A stretch of 64,000 bases of DNA from Schizochytrium sp. TIO01. Taxonomy: Eukaryota > Sar > Bigyra > Thraustochytrida > Thraustochytriidae. Both the position numbers and the translations under genes were made by a program. The notes below the pieces were generated by a model. It saw only the letters and a list, made by a program, of their open reading frames with translations, ran no database searches and had not been told where the DNA came from. Positions within the stretch are counted from its first letter, which is position 1; each line of letters begins with the position of its first letter. Shown here piece after piece: positions 14,187 through 26,399 of the stretch. The stretch spans positions 4,658,501 through 4,722,500 of the forward strand of contig SMSO01000034.1 of the NCBI GenBank assembly GCA_004764695.1. Direction: 5' to 3'.

Positions 14187-14280
14187 TATTCGTTCATTCA
14201 TTCATTCATTCATCGATTGATTTGATTGATAGATTGATCGATCGATCGCCCATCTCTCAATCAATCGATCGATCGATTCG
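14187..14280. repeat. ATTC run followed by self-complementary ATCG/ATTG repeats
   Basis: An ATTC microsatellite passes into two blocks of GATC-type repeats separated by a short loop-like spacer. The blocks can pair with each other or themselves. Confidence 0.8.
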
Positions 14281-14348
14281 TGGCGGCCGTACGCTTTCGA
14301 GCGGAGCGAAAGCGTCTGGGCAAGGCGGCGGGGCGGCGCGCGACCTCC

Positions 14349-14369
14349 TCCTCCTCCTCCTCCTCCTGA
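14349..14369. repeat. (CTC)n microsatellite
   Basis: Seven CTC copies on the plus strand in a GC-rich stretch. Confidence 0.85.
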
Positions 14370-16082
14370 ACGCAGGCGCCAGCGGCCGCGAACAGAGTCC
14401 CCGTGCGGCTCGCTTTCTCAGACAGACAGAGAGAGAGAGAAACAGAACAGAGGAAGAAAAGAGAGAACAGAACGCGGATCATCGATTGATGTTACATGTG
14501 TGAGCAATGGTAAAAGAACGGAGAAAGCGAAGAGGAACAGAACGCCTCTCTGTGTTCTTTTCTTCGCTGTTATGAGTGAGTTTACAGTGATTTACTCTTT
14601 CATTTTCATTCGCTTATTCTCTCTCTCGTTTGGTCGATGGATCGATTGATTGATTGATTCGCAGAGCCCTCCCGAAAGCGGCGCCGCGCTCGCCGAGGAG
14701 CCTGGCGTATGGGCGCTGCGGAGGATCAGGCAGAAGGAAGAGTAAGATGGTGCATGATTCGAAGAGGAGGAGAAAACGATGATTCATTCATTCATTCATT
14801 CATTCGTTCATTTGTTTCTTTGATTCTTTCTTCTTTTTTCTTTTTCTTTTTTTTTCAAAGAAAAATGGAGAATGAATGTCTTTCTTAGAAATGGAAAAAG
14901 GAAAACGAGAAAAAGAAGGGAAAGAAACAGACGAAGCGACCCTCGTTTTCTTGGTCTCCAAAGCTCGCCTCGGTTTTTGGACGGGCAGGAGCCAAGCAGC
15001 GAGCGGCATGACGGCTAGCTAGCTGCCAGGGCTGGGATTGGGAAGGCCGCGCCGGAGCTGGCTAGCTAGCGAGCCCGCGGGCGCCTCGGGAGGACGGAGC
15101 AGAGCGATGGGCAGACGAGCGAGCGAGCGAAATCGTGCGTGCGCAGCTTCGTCTCTCTTTCTTCTCTCTTTTCTTCTCTCTTTGTTTTCTTGTTCGTTCT
15201 TCTTTTGGAGACTCTTTCTTCTTCTTGACTTAGTTGGTGTTCTGTTTTCCTGTTCTTTTACTGCACAGGCAAAAGCAAGCAAGCGATCGATCCATCCATC
15301 CATCCATCAAAGAATGGAGAATCAATCCAGAGGCAGACGAGAAAGAAGAAGAGACCTTCAGCCCAGAATACCCGGTGCGTGAGGAGCAGCCACCCCTGAC
15401 AGCGGCATCGAGCTCTTGAACCCAGAAGAAAGACTGCCAGCAGAAGAAAGCAAGCAGACAAGCGAGCGGTGCGAAGGAATCCACGCAATAACCAGAAAGG
15501 AAGGAGAAAGGCAAGCAAAAGGCGCGAGAAAGAGGACAAGTGTCTCCTCTGATGATGTTTTTTTTTTCCCAGCGGTGCGTGCTTTCCTCTGTTCCCTCTG
15601 TTCTCTCTGTTCTCTTTTCTTTCCTGTGTCTCTCTCTCTTTCTAATGATCATTTTCAAAGGGGAAAGGAAAGGAAAGAGAAAGACATGAATGATGAATGA
15701 GAGATGGATTGTTTACATATTTCTTAGATGTCAGAGTCTTCCGCTCCTGCCTGCGTGCCGTGCGTACGGAAAGAGAGGGAAAGGAGCACAGCCCCTTCTT
15801 GAGCTGCATGCGCGCCCGCCTGGCACGATGCCCATCGAGAGCTTCCTGGCCACCTTCTGGCTGGCTGCTTGGCTGGCGGTTCGACCACAAGTTTCCTTAC
15901 CCCATCTTCGGTTTTCGAGCCTCGCCTGAAATGAAAGAAGAGTTAGGTTAGTTTAAAAGGGGAAAGAAAAGAGGATTTCTTTCTTTCCTTCCTTTCCTCT
16001 CCTTTTAATGAAAGAAGAAGGGATGAAAGAAGAAGCAGAGCGGACCAAAGCAGAGAGAAGAGAAACGAAGAACGAAAGACAC

Positions 16083-16142
<60 letters not shown>

Positions 16143-16144
16143 TT
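16083..16144. repeat. (CTTT)n microsatellite
   Basis: About 15 uninterrupted TTTC copies. It is the longest perfect simple repeat of the left half of the window. Confidence 0.95.
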
Positions 16145-17576
16145 TCTCTCTGTTTCTTTTTTAGTCGGGTCGAATGAATCTCACTCATTCCATTGCCGCT
16201 GCCGCTGATGACGATGACGGGTGGAGGCCGACTTGCTGCAGAGACCGTCGATCGGCCATATCTGCACGCACTCCTGCACGGTGGGTCGGCTGTGATGTGC
16301 GTTACTCGCCCCACTCTCTCTCTCTCCCTCTCTCTCTCTCTGTTGATCTCTTTCTTCTCTTTCTCAGTCTGTCTGTCTGTCTGTTTTCGAACCAAGTGCT
16401 CTCTCTTTTGTTTATTGCTTTATTTGGAGATATGAAGCAAACAAGCAAGCGAGCTTGCACAGCACAAAGACTGACGGGAGCACGGCATGCAGAAGAACCA
16501 GGAGGCTAGCCACAGCAAGCGAGATGAGAGACAGGTCTTGCTTGCTTTTGCTTTGGTTCTTTCTTGCTCCAAGCCTTTTGTTCGGTTTCTTCTTCCTCTC
16601 TTTTTCTTTCTCTCTTTTGCTGTTTTTTCTCCTTAGCTTTCATGAGCATTCGATGTCTTTGTTTGTTTGATTGATTGATTGACTGATTGTGATCGCTCCT
16701 CATCTTCGTGCCCGTGTACCACTGCCGAGACGTAGCTGTGCGGGTGGATGGGTGGATGGATGGATGGATGTGTACAGACCAAGGCCCTTCCTGGTGCTGC
16801 TGCCTAAACGCTGCCTATCTCTGGACGTCTGTGGCTGCGTTAATCAGGAGGAAGAAATCGAAATCCTGCTGAAGGAGGAGGATCAAATCGAAGCCCTGGG
16901 GAAAGAGACCATCAGTTAGTTAGTTGCACACGGGTGAGCTTGCGTGGTTTGTTTGTTGGTTTGTCTGTTTGCTATTGCGCGCGTGGAACTGATTGCGAAG
17001 AGTCGCCAAGTGCTTGAATCGCCAAGTGCCTGGCCTCGAGGATGCTCGAGCCGTGATGGGCAGGCAGGCAGTCAGGCACAGCAAGGAAAGAGCATACATA
17101 CACATCTTCTACATTTGTGCAGAAGCGGCGAATCCGAGGTCCTTTGCTGATCTTATCAGCCCAGGACGTACAAGGGAGACAGACGAAAGGTGCGATGATT
17201 GATTGAAGGAGAAGAATCCATTTTTCATCGCGTTCAGAGGCAGTTCCTCGCCGAACGAACGAAAGAATGGGAAGGACTTGGAGTGCAGAAGTAAGTGGCG
17301 AGAAGAGGAAATCAACGCATTGAAAGAGGGCTCCATCGAAAAAGCGCGACGGACTCGATCGATGGCAATCTAGCTGTAACACGCAAACAAGCACGCACGC
17401 ACGCACCAAAAAAAACAAAGCAGACGCTCACCAAAGCCTTCTTTGTTGCTTGCTTGCTTGCTTGCTTGCTGTACCCTAGTGCGAAGGAGCCGCCGACCTG
17501 AGAATGTGTCTGCGGGTAAACAGATACGCCTTAGTTCTCGAGGAGCGGCATTGATGCTGTCTCCTGGTCTCGAGTC

Positions 17577-17657
17577 TTTTTCCTTTCTTTCCTTCTTTCT
17601 TTCTTTTCCTTTTTCTTTTTCTTTTCCTTTCTTCCTTCCTTTCTTTTCTTTTCTCTG
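17577..17657. repeat. Pyrimidine tract (TTTCC/TTTC)
   Basis: About 80 nt almost entirely C and T on the plus strand. Similar tracts lie at 19188-19252 and 21058-21174. Confidence 0.85.
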
Positions 17658-18275
17658 TGCTCGAGACTCGTGAGGAATTCATTATCTATCTATCTATCTT
17701 TCATCTCGTTCGAATCGCGAGCCAGTCTGCTGCCCTGAGGACCGCCCGTACCTCCTCGCTGATGCAGCAAGCCGACCGCGCTAGCCAGGCTCGGAGCCAT
17801 GACACCCTCCGAGTTGACCCTCATGTGATCTTTATTGACGATTTGAGGCAGGCTGATTGATGTAAGCTAGCTTTGAAGGTTTTAGCTATCTTTTCGAATG
17901 AATCAATGAATCAATGAATGAGTCAATGAGCGAATCAATCAATCATTCAAGGAATGGGAGTTCGCAAGCAGCGGATTCGGAACCCACCTACCACCCACGT
18001 TTGAAGCAGGAACATGGCGCTCAAGAACTGGATCCAGTTTTACAGACCCTTAGAGAAACAATCTATCTAAGCAGCGCACACTCAGAGACAGACTTGCCTG
18101 GTGTCGGTGATTAGTCATCGCAGCAGCACGCACGGAGGTAGGAGACTTGGTGACGGACAGGTCTTCGCAACGCGGGCCCACAAGACAGATATCTCTCCAG
18201 CTAGGGAGTGAGCTTTCCGGGCCCACGACTGCTGCAGACGGAAAGATCGAAACATTGCTTGCTAGCTAGCTTAGC

Positions 18276-18340
18276 TACACATGTATGCATGAATGAATAA
18301 ATGAATGCATATGCATGCATTCATGAATGCATGCATGCCA
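18276..18340. repeat. ATGCAT/ATGAATG inverted-repeat cluster
   Basis: Repeated ATGCAT words and GAATGCAT/ATGCATTC pairs form several overlapping palindromes, with the longest pair around 18303-18325. Confidence 0.7.
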
Positions 18341-19002
18341 AGACCTGGTCCTTTCTGGAGCTTTTCACGCTGAGCTACTTTGAGCTGTCGGAACACTCGA
18401 TTCCCTCGCTGTCCACAAAAAGACAAATCAGAAAAAGCGAACGGACGCAAGTCTTCCTCTTCCCGCGCTGCACTGACTGGCGAGCTGGCTGGCTGGCTGG
18501 CTGGCTGCCCGCCATCTTGGTTTGCGCTGATCTTCGTGATTAATTGATCTAGGCGGCTGGCTGGCTATCGGCGTCGTTTGTTTGATGGGGAGCATTGGCT
18601 CAGGTGCTCTGTAGAAGCGGAGGAGGGGGCGTTTAGGACGAGGATAGAACAGAGAGAGCGGGCGGTCGCGTATTTCTTGGAATAGGGTGATGGTGATGAT
18701 GATGATTTCATGCGAATGGCCTTTTCTATATTTGTAACCTGGCGTCGAGCAAACTAACTGACAACGTTGGTCATCTTTCATGCTAATTCTGGTTTTTCTT
18801 GGTTGATTTACAAAGCAGCTAGCTCGACCTTGAGCGACTTTCCTCGCAACAACAACTACTGCTGAAGACAGCGTCGTTCGTCATCGCTAGCCAGCTCTTG
18901 TTGATAGCTAGTGTAGTGTGAGTGTGTGCTATCGCACATTTTATATTTTTTTGTTTCATTGATAGGCGCATCCAGCGTCAATTACTGCACATACAACCAG
19001 AG

Positions 19003-19008
19003 GTAAGT
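19003..19008 (+). other. Candidate splice donor CAGAG|GTAAGT
   Basis: Third perfect AG|GTAAGT motif on the plus strand. It lies about 4.7 kb before the acceptor-like site at 23671-23672. Confidence 0.4.
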
Positions 19009-21057
19009 CCTACGAAGTAATATACAAGGTGCCCGTGTTTGCCTGCGTGCCTGCCTGCCTTCTCAAAATGCGAAGCGAGCGGGCCGCAAGCCATCAGCAG
19101 GCAAATGTGCTCACGAAGCGAGGCCGTCGGAGAAAGAGAGGCGTAGCAGACAGCAGAGGCTGTCTTGTCGCCCCTTTTCAACCTGATCGCTCTTTCTTTT
19201 CTTTCTTTTCTTTCTCTCTCTTTTCTTTTCTTTTCTTTTCTTTTCTTTCTGTTTGCTTTCTGCTTTATTCTTCGTTTCGTAGTTATATGCAGAATGTCGT
19301 AGGCAGCACGCGCTCAGCGTAGTATAACATTCGGAAACAAACGAGCAAAAGCTCGCGAATGTGCTCCTCTCCGAGTCCACTTTCCTCTCGCTAGGTCAGC
19401 AGCAGCCTGCCTGCCTGCCGCACGGCCATGCCCCACCTCACGACCTCCCCGCCGCAATAATAACGACCGCGGTGGACAGCGATAGATCATCAGTTCGAAG
19501 AAACATAAATTCGAGCGCCACGAATCTGTCCCCATTATGGCTAAAGAAGCTGTAGATAGCTAGCTACTGCATAAGTCAGACTCGCATTCTGAGATATGCA
19601 GAAACAGCCACGTTGTTATACGGCAGTCCTGCTCTCTCTGGCAGCGGCAGAGCTCGTGAAGGCGGAGGAGGCGCCGAGCTGAGCACAAGCGTGTGTTTGT
19701 TTGTTTGTTTGTCAATCTATCTTTGCGGGAGACGCTGCACAGTAGTAGGCAAAAGGCGATGAAAGAAAGAAAGAAAGAAAGAAAAGAACAAAAAGAAAAA
19801 GGGGGAAAGAAAGAAGAAAAAAAGAAAGAAAGAAGGTGTGTGCATGCGCGACCCGACGTGTCCATTTTAGCGAGAGAGGAAGTTAAGGCAAAAAGGAAAC
19901 AGAAGAAGAAATCAATTTTTCATCGAAGAAACAAAATTGAGAGGCAGGAAGAAAGGGAAAAAGAGAAAGAGGATAATGTGAGGGAATGGGAAGAATGAAT
20001 GGATTGATTGATTGAACGATTGATTGAACAATTGATTGAACGAGGCTATAGTTCCTAGTTTCCCCTTCCTTCCTGCTTGGTTTGCGCTTTCTCCATAGCT
20101 TTGTGTCTGTCTGCCTATCTATGTGGATAGAGGGGCATCAAGCACTGTAGTGATGTGATGGTGTATGTAGGAATGCATGAATGCATGTATATTGGGGATT
20201 ATGGCGATGATGGATGATGGAGGAGGGGCTGGCACGTCGTGTGGGGCTTGGACAAGTTGGTAACTAACAAGATCACGGCCTCGGCCTCGATACTCATTCT
20301 GGTGATGATTTTCTATCGGCGCACGACCGCCAAATCGACCTTGAACTCACAGGAAACAGAAAAGCTTGCAGGTAGAAGACAGACAAAAGCATTATTCACA
20401 TTCACAGGGTCAGAAGCAGCAGCACCGGCAGAGTTTGCAGTAGGTCAGTTAGTTTGCGAGGTGTTCTTTCGAGACAAAGACAAACGAGGAAAGCAGCGGC
20501 ATTAAAAGAAGGAGATCTGAAGCGGGCTCAGGAAGCACCCTGAGGCGAACTTTGATTGGACTCTCCTCTCCTCCAGCACGCCCAAAGACTGCTTTAGAAG
20601 TTAACCAAGCAAGCATAGAAGGAAAGCGGCCTCTATATCAAGACCGACTTTGCTTGGCTCCTTACTTTGACTCTGTCAGGCAGAAGAACCGCCATATTCG
20701 CCAGAGGCAGGAGCGCCACATCGCCATCACTGATCTTATTTTCATAGCGGCAGCCAGCAGTAAGACTACTTTGCTGATTGCGAGCTCGCTTCTTCGCGTG
20801 GCGAATCTCCATCCGGCACTAGCTAGGCATTCATTCATACCTGCATAGGTAGGTAGGTAGGTAGGTACGCAGATAGCTAGCTGATAAGCAGCAGGCAAGC
20901 AAAGCGAGCGAGTGAGCGAGCTACGGAAGGAGGGAGACGACATTGTCATCATCAGTCAGGGTCTCTGTAAGCCTGTTCTTATCTCATTGGTCATAGATTG
21001 ACTCCCTGGAAAAAGTGCGACAAGGAGACGTATACTGTGGATCCGGAAGAGACTTAG

Positions 21058-21174
21058 TCTTCTCTCTCTCTCTCTTTCTTTTCCTTTCTTTTCCTTTCTT
21101 TTCTTTCTTCACTTTTCTTCCTTTTTTCTTTTTCGTTCCTTCTTTCTTTCTTTCTTTCTTTCTTTTCTTTTGCT
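21058..21174. repeat. Pyrimidine tract
   Basis: About 115 nt of CT, TTTC and TTTTCC units. On the minus strand it translates as a Lys/Glu/Arg-only peptide, which is a shadow of the repeat. Confidence 0.85.
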
Positions 21175-23672
21175 TTATTTAAAAGAGCGGCGAAAGAAGA
21201 AGGAGGAGGAGCAAGCACAGGAAAAGGCGAACAAAGAGGCAACGACGGCCCATACCAGAGCGCAGGCAGAGCAAAGCGACCGCTCGGGAGCAATTGCGCG
21301 TTGACCATCACGCTCAGACAGCACCACCGAGGTTCCGAAGGCAAGACCAGGCATCCACCCCGATACCCGCACCGGAGGGGAGCGGAGTTGCCTTCTGTTG
21401 ATATATATACATATATATATATCGCCGCGGTGGCAAAGAAGCGGCTCTCCAAGTCCATTTTTTCTGGCCTGACAGCATATCCATTCTCTGTCAACTTATT
21501 GACACCGTGCACTGGGTCTCGCAGATTGCCATAAATATACTTTCAGGGAGGAGGTGGAGGAGGAGGAGGAGGAAAACGCAAGTGGCGGATTCATACAGAA
21601 AAGTTGATTCCATTGGGTGACGCATCTACTAGAACATTAACAAGACCGTCTCCAGTCTTGGACTTTCCCATCCATCACTAGGCGCATTCTCCGACCTTCA
21701 TCTCGCAAAGTTTTTTTGCCAATCAATCTTCTGACCAAATCACACCATCGATTGAAAATAGTATTCGTGAGCATTAAGGGCAGATTTGGTTGGATATACA
21801 GGACAAGAATTGACTTACGCGTTGCGCTTAAATATCCTTTCATCATCATTGCGAGAGTCCTGATCCTTCAAACTCATTCTCAAAGCCAAAGCTTTCTTCT
21901 TGGGTTCTGCACATAAAGAGACAGACATTATCACCTCACACTTTTCTCTTTATTCGCAGCAATAATCCTTCAATTAGGAAAAGAGGAATCCCACGACTTC
22001 TCCCATTCTCGCCCCATCTTTTGGTCAGCACATAGCAAACTAAAAGAGATTCAAAAGAACCCACCCAATCAAGGACGGCGCAGGCTATTTCTCAACAACG
22101 CTCTTTCCTATCCATTGATTGGAACATTACCTTTGTTATACTGGATTCTCGTCTGTGAGCTGATCCTGTCCATTCTGGGCTTACCAAGTCTCATCCTTGG
22201 TGGTCGACGCAGTACTTCGTAGGAAGATCGTCCAAGAAGCTAAAACACGAGCTGGATAGCTTTCAGTTCCTGTGGCCAGCGCTCACTTTTCTTATTCTGT
22301 GTCTTTTCTCTGTAGGTTTTCCTCTAGGTGTGACACCTCCCTCTTTCTTACCTCCTCCGGTCATTCATAAAATAGTGGGGGGAAACTTTGAAAGACTCGA
22401 CCTACCTACTAGTTAGCAGCGAAAGTCTTTTCACAAGTCACGCCAAAGTTGAATTCTTCAGCGATACCAGAACGCAACAACCAGAGCCGGTCAGTGGATT
22501 TCTTCTTCAGGGATCCTACCTGTCCTGTCCTCTTGTTGTCCTTTGTCTACGCGAGCCCATTCCTGCATCTTCCAATTCATTGTGAAACTCTCGCTCTTTT
22601 TAAAGTGGAGCCCTGTTTCTCTCTCATTCATTCATATATATATATATATATACATACACAAAACACAGTCAAATACATATATAATATACTAGCAGAAGGA
22701 ACAGCCCAGAGTCGGTTCGGCAAGAACATACGCCACCGAAGTGGAGGTGGAGAACCCCATATCTGATTCAACATAGAGCCGTATCTGCGACGCTCATTAG
22801 TGCCAGTGTTCATCACCGCGTCGAGACAAACCACGTACCCATCTGCTGGCAAAAAAGAGACGTTGCGTCTGTTCGCAAATCTCGTCTAGCATCATCTTCT
22901 AGACAGCCAAAAGTAGAAACGAAACAGCTCTCTTGGTTTCTCGGTGAACATTGGTAAACCGAGATCACAGAGCATCAGCAAACGTGAATCAAGAAAAACA
23001 TTCTTTCTGCCAAGTTAGTTAGAAGCTTTCACTCTAAGCAAGAGCTCATCCACTTACGACAACTGCGCAAGATCTATAACCTTGCTTCTCAACATCAGTT
23101 GTTGTTTACATCTTCGGTGTCTTGCAAACCCGCAATCACGAAGCGATATAGAAAAACACTCGCATACAGACTTTTTTTGAAGCGAAGGCCACTGTCTGTG
23201 CTTCCCCCCAAGCCTCCATTGATACGCACGAGCGTTGTCAGCGACCGAGGCCGTGGAGCATCCCCATTTCGAGGGTGTACCCGGCATCAACTGCGGCCAC
23301 TTCAAATCGCTTCCCAAGGTTCCTCGACCACCGCACTCACACATTCGCGAGTGCGTGGGCTGGCTGGCTGGTTGATCAAACTAGCTAGCTAGCCATCTGA
23401 GCGACACATAGACCTGACCTTGGCCACAGTAAGAGCAAACGTAGAAGGTGCTTTTACTTTTATATTCTACTGTGTAGACAGCCATTGTCATCGTCGTCGT
23501 CATCATCTTCGCGTTGACGTCTTTGTATTTTTCTTTCCCTGGGTTTCTAAATAGACAGCGGCGGATTGTGAGGTTTAGCCACCCCACCTGCCCCCCTTCT
23601 TATTTGCTTTATTGCCCTTGAGCTTATTGATAAGCCGTCGTCTCACAAATACACGTCTGTACCCCCCTGCAG

Positions 23673-25616
23673 ATGCTGTTGGCGGCAAACTATCCTTCCA
23701 CAAACTCACGAGAAAGCAACAACTTCGTCAATAGCCTGCGTTTCGTTAACGACACCATCGAAGAGCCGGATCACGTTGAGAGCGGCGGTGGGCGTCAATC
23801 AACGCCCATCGCCGCCTCAAGTGAAATTCTACCTCACGAGGAACATCACCAAAGGCAAGACCAGCAGCAAGTTTCTTTGCTTGCTCATCAGCAACACCAA
23901 CAATCTCACAATCTCCCGTTGCAGTGTCTTCCGCCTTTATCACACCAACACTTTGCACAGTCGCAACAACAACAGCGACAACAGTCATCACATCAACAAT
24001 ACATCCTTGAACACCAAGTACACTCTGCTACAGGCTCACGATCTCAACAGCACAGCTCCGCCGGCTTGGGTGCCAGGCCAGACTTTGCTGACACAGAGCA
24101 CGACCCTTCCATATGGGAAAGTGGGCAATCTCGAAGTGCAAACTTGAACATCATTTCGACGACCTCACCTGGCGGTGCGACCGGGGCAAGAGCCTCCGCG
24201 GCTGCGTCGGCAGCAGCAGCAGCGTCAGCGCTCGATAGTGCCTCGGGAGCCCCACCACCATGTCCAACAATCTCCTCAACTAGTGCTACGCCCAATCTGA
24301 TTTCTTCAGTATCAAGTCCTGGTCTGACAGGGGATTCTTCTGCTGCTGCTGTCGAACAGCATCAGGGCCTCCCAGAAGCAGAACTCCCGGATGAGGCAAG
24401 CTATGAGATTACTGTCAAGGATGCACATTGGTTTCTTGATGCTCTTGAGGGCTACCACAAAGTCCAGCTCTCTCAGGAGGAGCGAGACGAGCTCGAAGAA
24501 TCTGGTCTGCGTGAAAAGGCAAAACACCGTAACGCTGTGCTCTTCCAAGATGATCTCTCATTTCTCCTGCGAGGCACTGAGCGCCTTGTTTTTGACGCTC
24601 AAGCATTCTCACGCAGCTCAACCTGCAACGGCGATCGACGTGTCTTTATGCTTCATGAAGCAGCCAAAATTGTGCTCCGTGCTTACCGCCGGAGCCGAGA
24701 TAACGCGCCACCAAAGAGTTGCATCTGGTCTGCGCTCATGTACAGACTAGCCTATTTTATGCAAAAGTCCGGAATCCCGGGTGTGAGTATTGTTGAACAT
24801 GTCGAGGGTGTCCGTCATAAAGAGGCAACACTTGTGGTGCAAGGATATCACATCTCAAGAAGTAACTTCACAAAGCTCGCTCGTCAACTCCTGCGCCGCG
24901 AGGCTGACACTGATGCAGATGATGACATTGCACAGTCGCCACCACCGGGCGGTATTTCGGCCGACCAGGACGCAGTGGACGAAGCTTCTATTGCCGCGCC
25001 AACTGAGCACGACCAATCACATCTTGACGAAATGGACATGGCACATCATCACAGTGGTTCTCTTTATAGGCCTCCTCCTGGAGCTACGGGAGCTACAGGA
25101 GCTACAGCCTCCAGTAGGCGCCCTGCATCAGCAGTTGGGGCCTCCTCACGAGCATCTCCCAGGAACTCGTCTGCATCATCTCCGATGTCTGTCCAAAGCC
25201 GAAACTCGCCCCGTATGCGTCGCAGCAGCGCCCCGGAGCTTCTTAATACTTCCTCTTTCCGCCAAGCATCAAGAGAATCGATTCCTCCATCTGATATTCC
25301 TCTTGTCGAACATTCATACGGCGTTGGAGCATCATCTCATCACCACCATCATCAACAGCAGCAACAGCAAGCTGCTCGATCCCATGCACACATGCAGTCA
25401 CACCACCAACAGCAGCCTGCTACGCACGATGACGAACCCAAACGCAGCTATGGGGCAAGAGGCAACCAGGCAGACTCGCGTGCAGAAGCAGATGACTCCA
25501 AACCTGAAGAAATGGCTGTACCCAAGCACTCGCCATCTTCGCCGGCAGCGCCTCGCTCGCCTTCGAGTGCTCGCGTGCGCTCCGCGCACCCTGTTAGGCG
25601 GAACATTGATGATTGA
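23673..25616 (+). CDS. Unrecognised Gln/His/Ser-rich 647-aa protein
   Basis: I do not recognise the family. The ATG is immediately preceded by a pyrimidine-rich CTGCAG, so it may follow a spliced 5' leader. Residues 50-130 are Gln/His-rich and 165-240 are Ala/Ser/Gly-rich and probably disordered. Residues about 243-410 look globular, with predicted helices, charged residues and a Trp/Tyr/Phe pattern (for example AHWFLDALEGYH and IWSALMYRLAYFM). Residues 415-647 are disordered, rich in Ser, Pro, His and Gln, with a short His/Gln run near 555-565. Such a layout is common in transcriptional or RNA-level regulators, but no DNA- or RNA-binding motif is visible, so no function is assigned. A 276-aa ORF in another frame (24790-25620) is a shadow of the low-complexity coding sequence. 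Confidence 0.8.
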   Translation: MLLAANYPSTNSRESNNFVNSLRFVNDTIEEPDHVESGGGRQSTPIAASSEILPHEEHHQRQDQQQVSLLAHQQHQQSHNLPLQCLPPLSHQHFAQSQQQQRQQSSHQQYILEHQVHSATGSRSQQHSSAGLGARPDFADTEHDPSIWESGQSRSANLNIISTTSPGGATGARASAAASAAAAASALDSASGAPPPCPTISSTSATPNLISSVSSPGLTGDSSAAAVEQHQGLPEAELPDEASYEITVKDAHWFLDALEGYHKVQLSQEERDELEESGLREKAKHRNAVLFQDDLSFLLRGTERLVFDAQAFSRSSTCNGDRRVFMLHEAAKIVLRAYRRSRDNAPPKSCIWSALMYRLAYFMQKSGIPGVSIVEHVEGVRHKEATLVVQGYHISRSNFTKLARQLLRREADTDADDDIAQSPPPGGISADQDAVDEASIAAPTEHDQSHLDEMDMAHHHSGSLYRPPPGATGATGATASSRRPASAVGASSRASPRNSSASSPMSVQSRNSPRMRRSSAPELLNTSSFRQASRESIPPSDIPLVEHSYGVGASSHHHHHQQQQQQAARSHAHMQSHHQQQPATHDDEPKRSYGARGNQADSRAEADDSKPEEMAVPKHSPSSPAAPRSPSSARVRSAHPVRRNIDD

Positions 25617-26399
25617 CTGATCAAAAGCAATATAAATCTCATCTGACCAACTAAATACTAATTACACAGCTTTGAAGATCTTTTCCTTCGCGAACGTATT
25701 GTCTCCTCGTGATTATTCCGAGAATTTCATCCTTCTCCCTCCACTCCCAAAACTGATGTCATTTGCAGACGAAATTTAGTCTTGGTTTTTTGGTGTTTTG
25801 TTTTCAACGAAACAGGAGTATCTTACATAGAAGCCGAAGCATAAGCAGATCAAAACGTCCTTGCCTGACTTCATTATGCAACAAAAGACGGCCTGTGCAC
25901 CAGACTTGAGTACTTCGTAATCCCGCTGCAGTTTGAGGACGCAAATTTTACTGAACCCCTTTAGTCTCTCCAGAACATCTCACTTGACAGTGTCCTACCA
26001 AGTGAGATCAATGGTTTCTTTGCCTTTTCTCTGTGAATGCAGACTCGCCCACCCTTTCTGAGCTTGTTGTCTGACCAAGCCTTATCCCCTAACTAAAGCT
26101 AAGGGCAGTTAGGCTCTAAGTACTAGCACACAAATACTAGTCGCTACTAACTCCAAGCAAAGCTACTAGGAACCACCTTAAAAGTGGTTCTCATAACTAG
26201 GGTCTCAACGGTTGATGTTAGAAATAACCAACTCAGCATGATTTTATGAGCAAGACCTGGCTGCTCTTGCATCGCATGACAATTAAGACACCAGAATCAA
26301 AACGCTTGGGCTTGACAGGTGCTAGAGCACACGGCTTAGCAGGCGTACGGCCCAGTCTTGGAGTTGTCAGGGGCAAGCCCAAGTTGGACTGCGAAGGCG
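25617..26399. other. Intergenic, 783 bp
   Basis: It separates two plus-strand genes and must contain the 3' end of the upstream gene and the promoter of the WD40-like gene. It holds several CTAG/TACTAG words around 26100-26170 but no ORF or RNA gene that I can support. Confidence 0.6.

Larger units (their letters stand above)
8096..23672 (+). other. Repeat-rich, gene-poor region; possible long spliced 5' leader of the 23673 gene
   Basis: About 15.5 kb without a convincing coding gene on either strand. It is more GC-rich than the first 8 kb. It is built of tetranucleotide runs (ATTC, AAAG, TATC, GCTA, GGCA and GCGA types), long pyrimidine tracts and scattered short ORFs that read through these repeats. 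Three perfect AG|GTAAGT donor motifs lie on the plus strand at 8350, 13998 and 19003, with another GTAAGT at 17291. Acceptor-like pyrimidine-CAG sites occur near 9084, 9510 and 15268. The block ends with a pyrimidine-rich CTGCAG immediately before the ATG at 23673. One reading is a set of alternative non-coding first exons and long introns. Another is plain intergenic repeat DNA. Confidence 0.4.

Noticed and set aside
15943-16395. 150-aa minus-strand ORF
   Set aside because: Its centre is a Lys-Glu-Arg-Lys translation of the CTTT microsatellite.
1-23672. CRISPR array or transposon as explanation of the repeats
   Set aside because: Repeats are simple-sequence runs without regular spacers, terminal repeats or transposase/reverse-transcriptase ORFs.
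24790-25620. 276-aa ORF in a second frame of the 647-aa gene
   Set aside because: Shadow of the Ser/His/Gln-rich coding sequence; the 647-aa frame is longer and starts at a plausible ATG.
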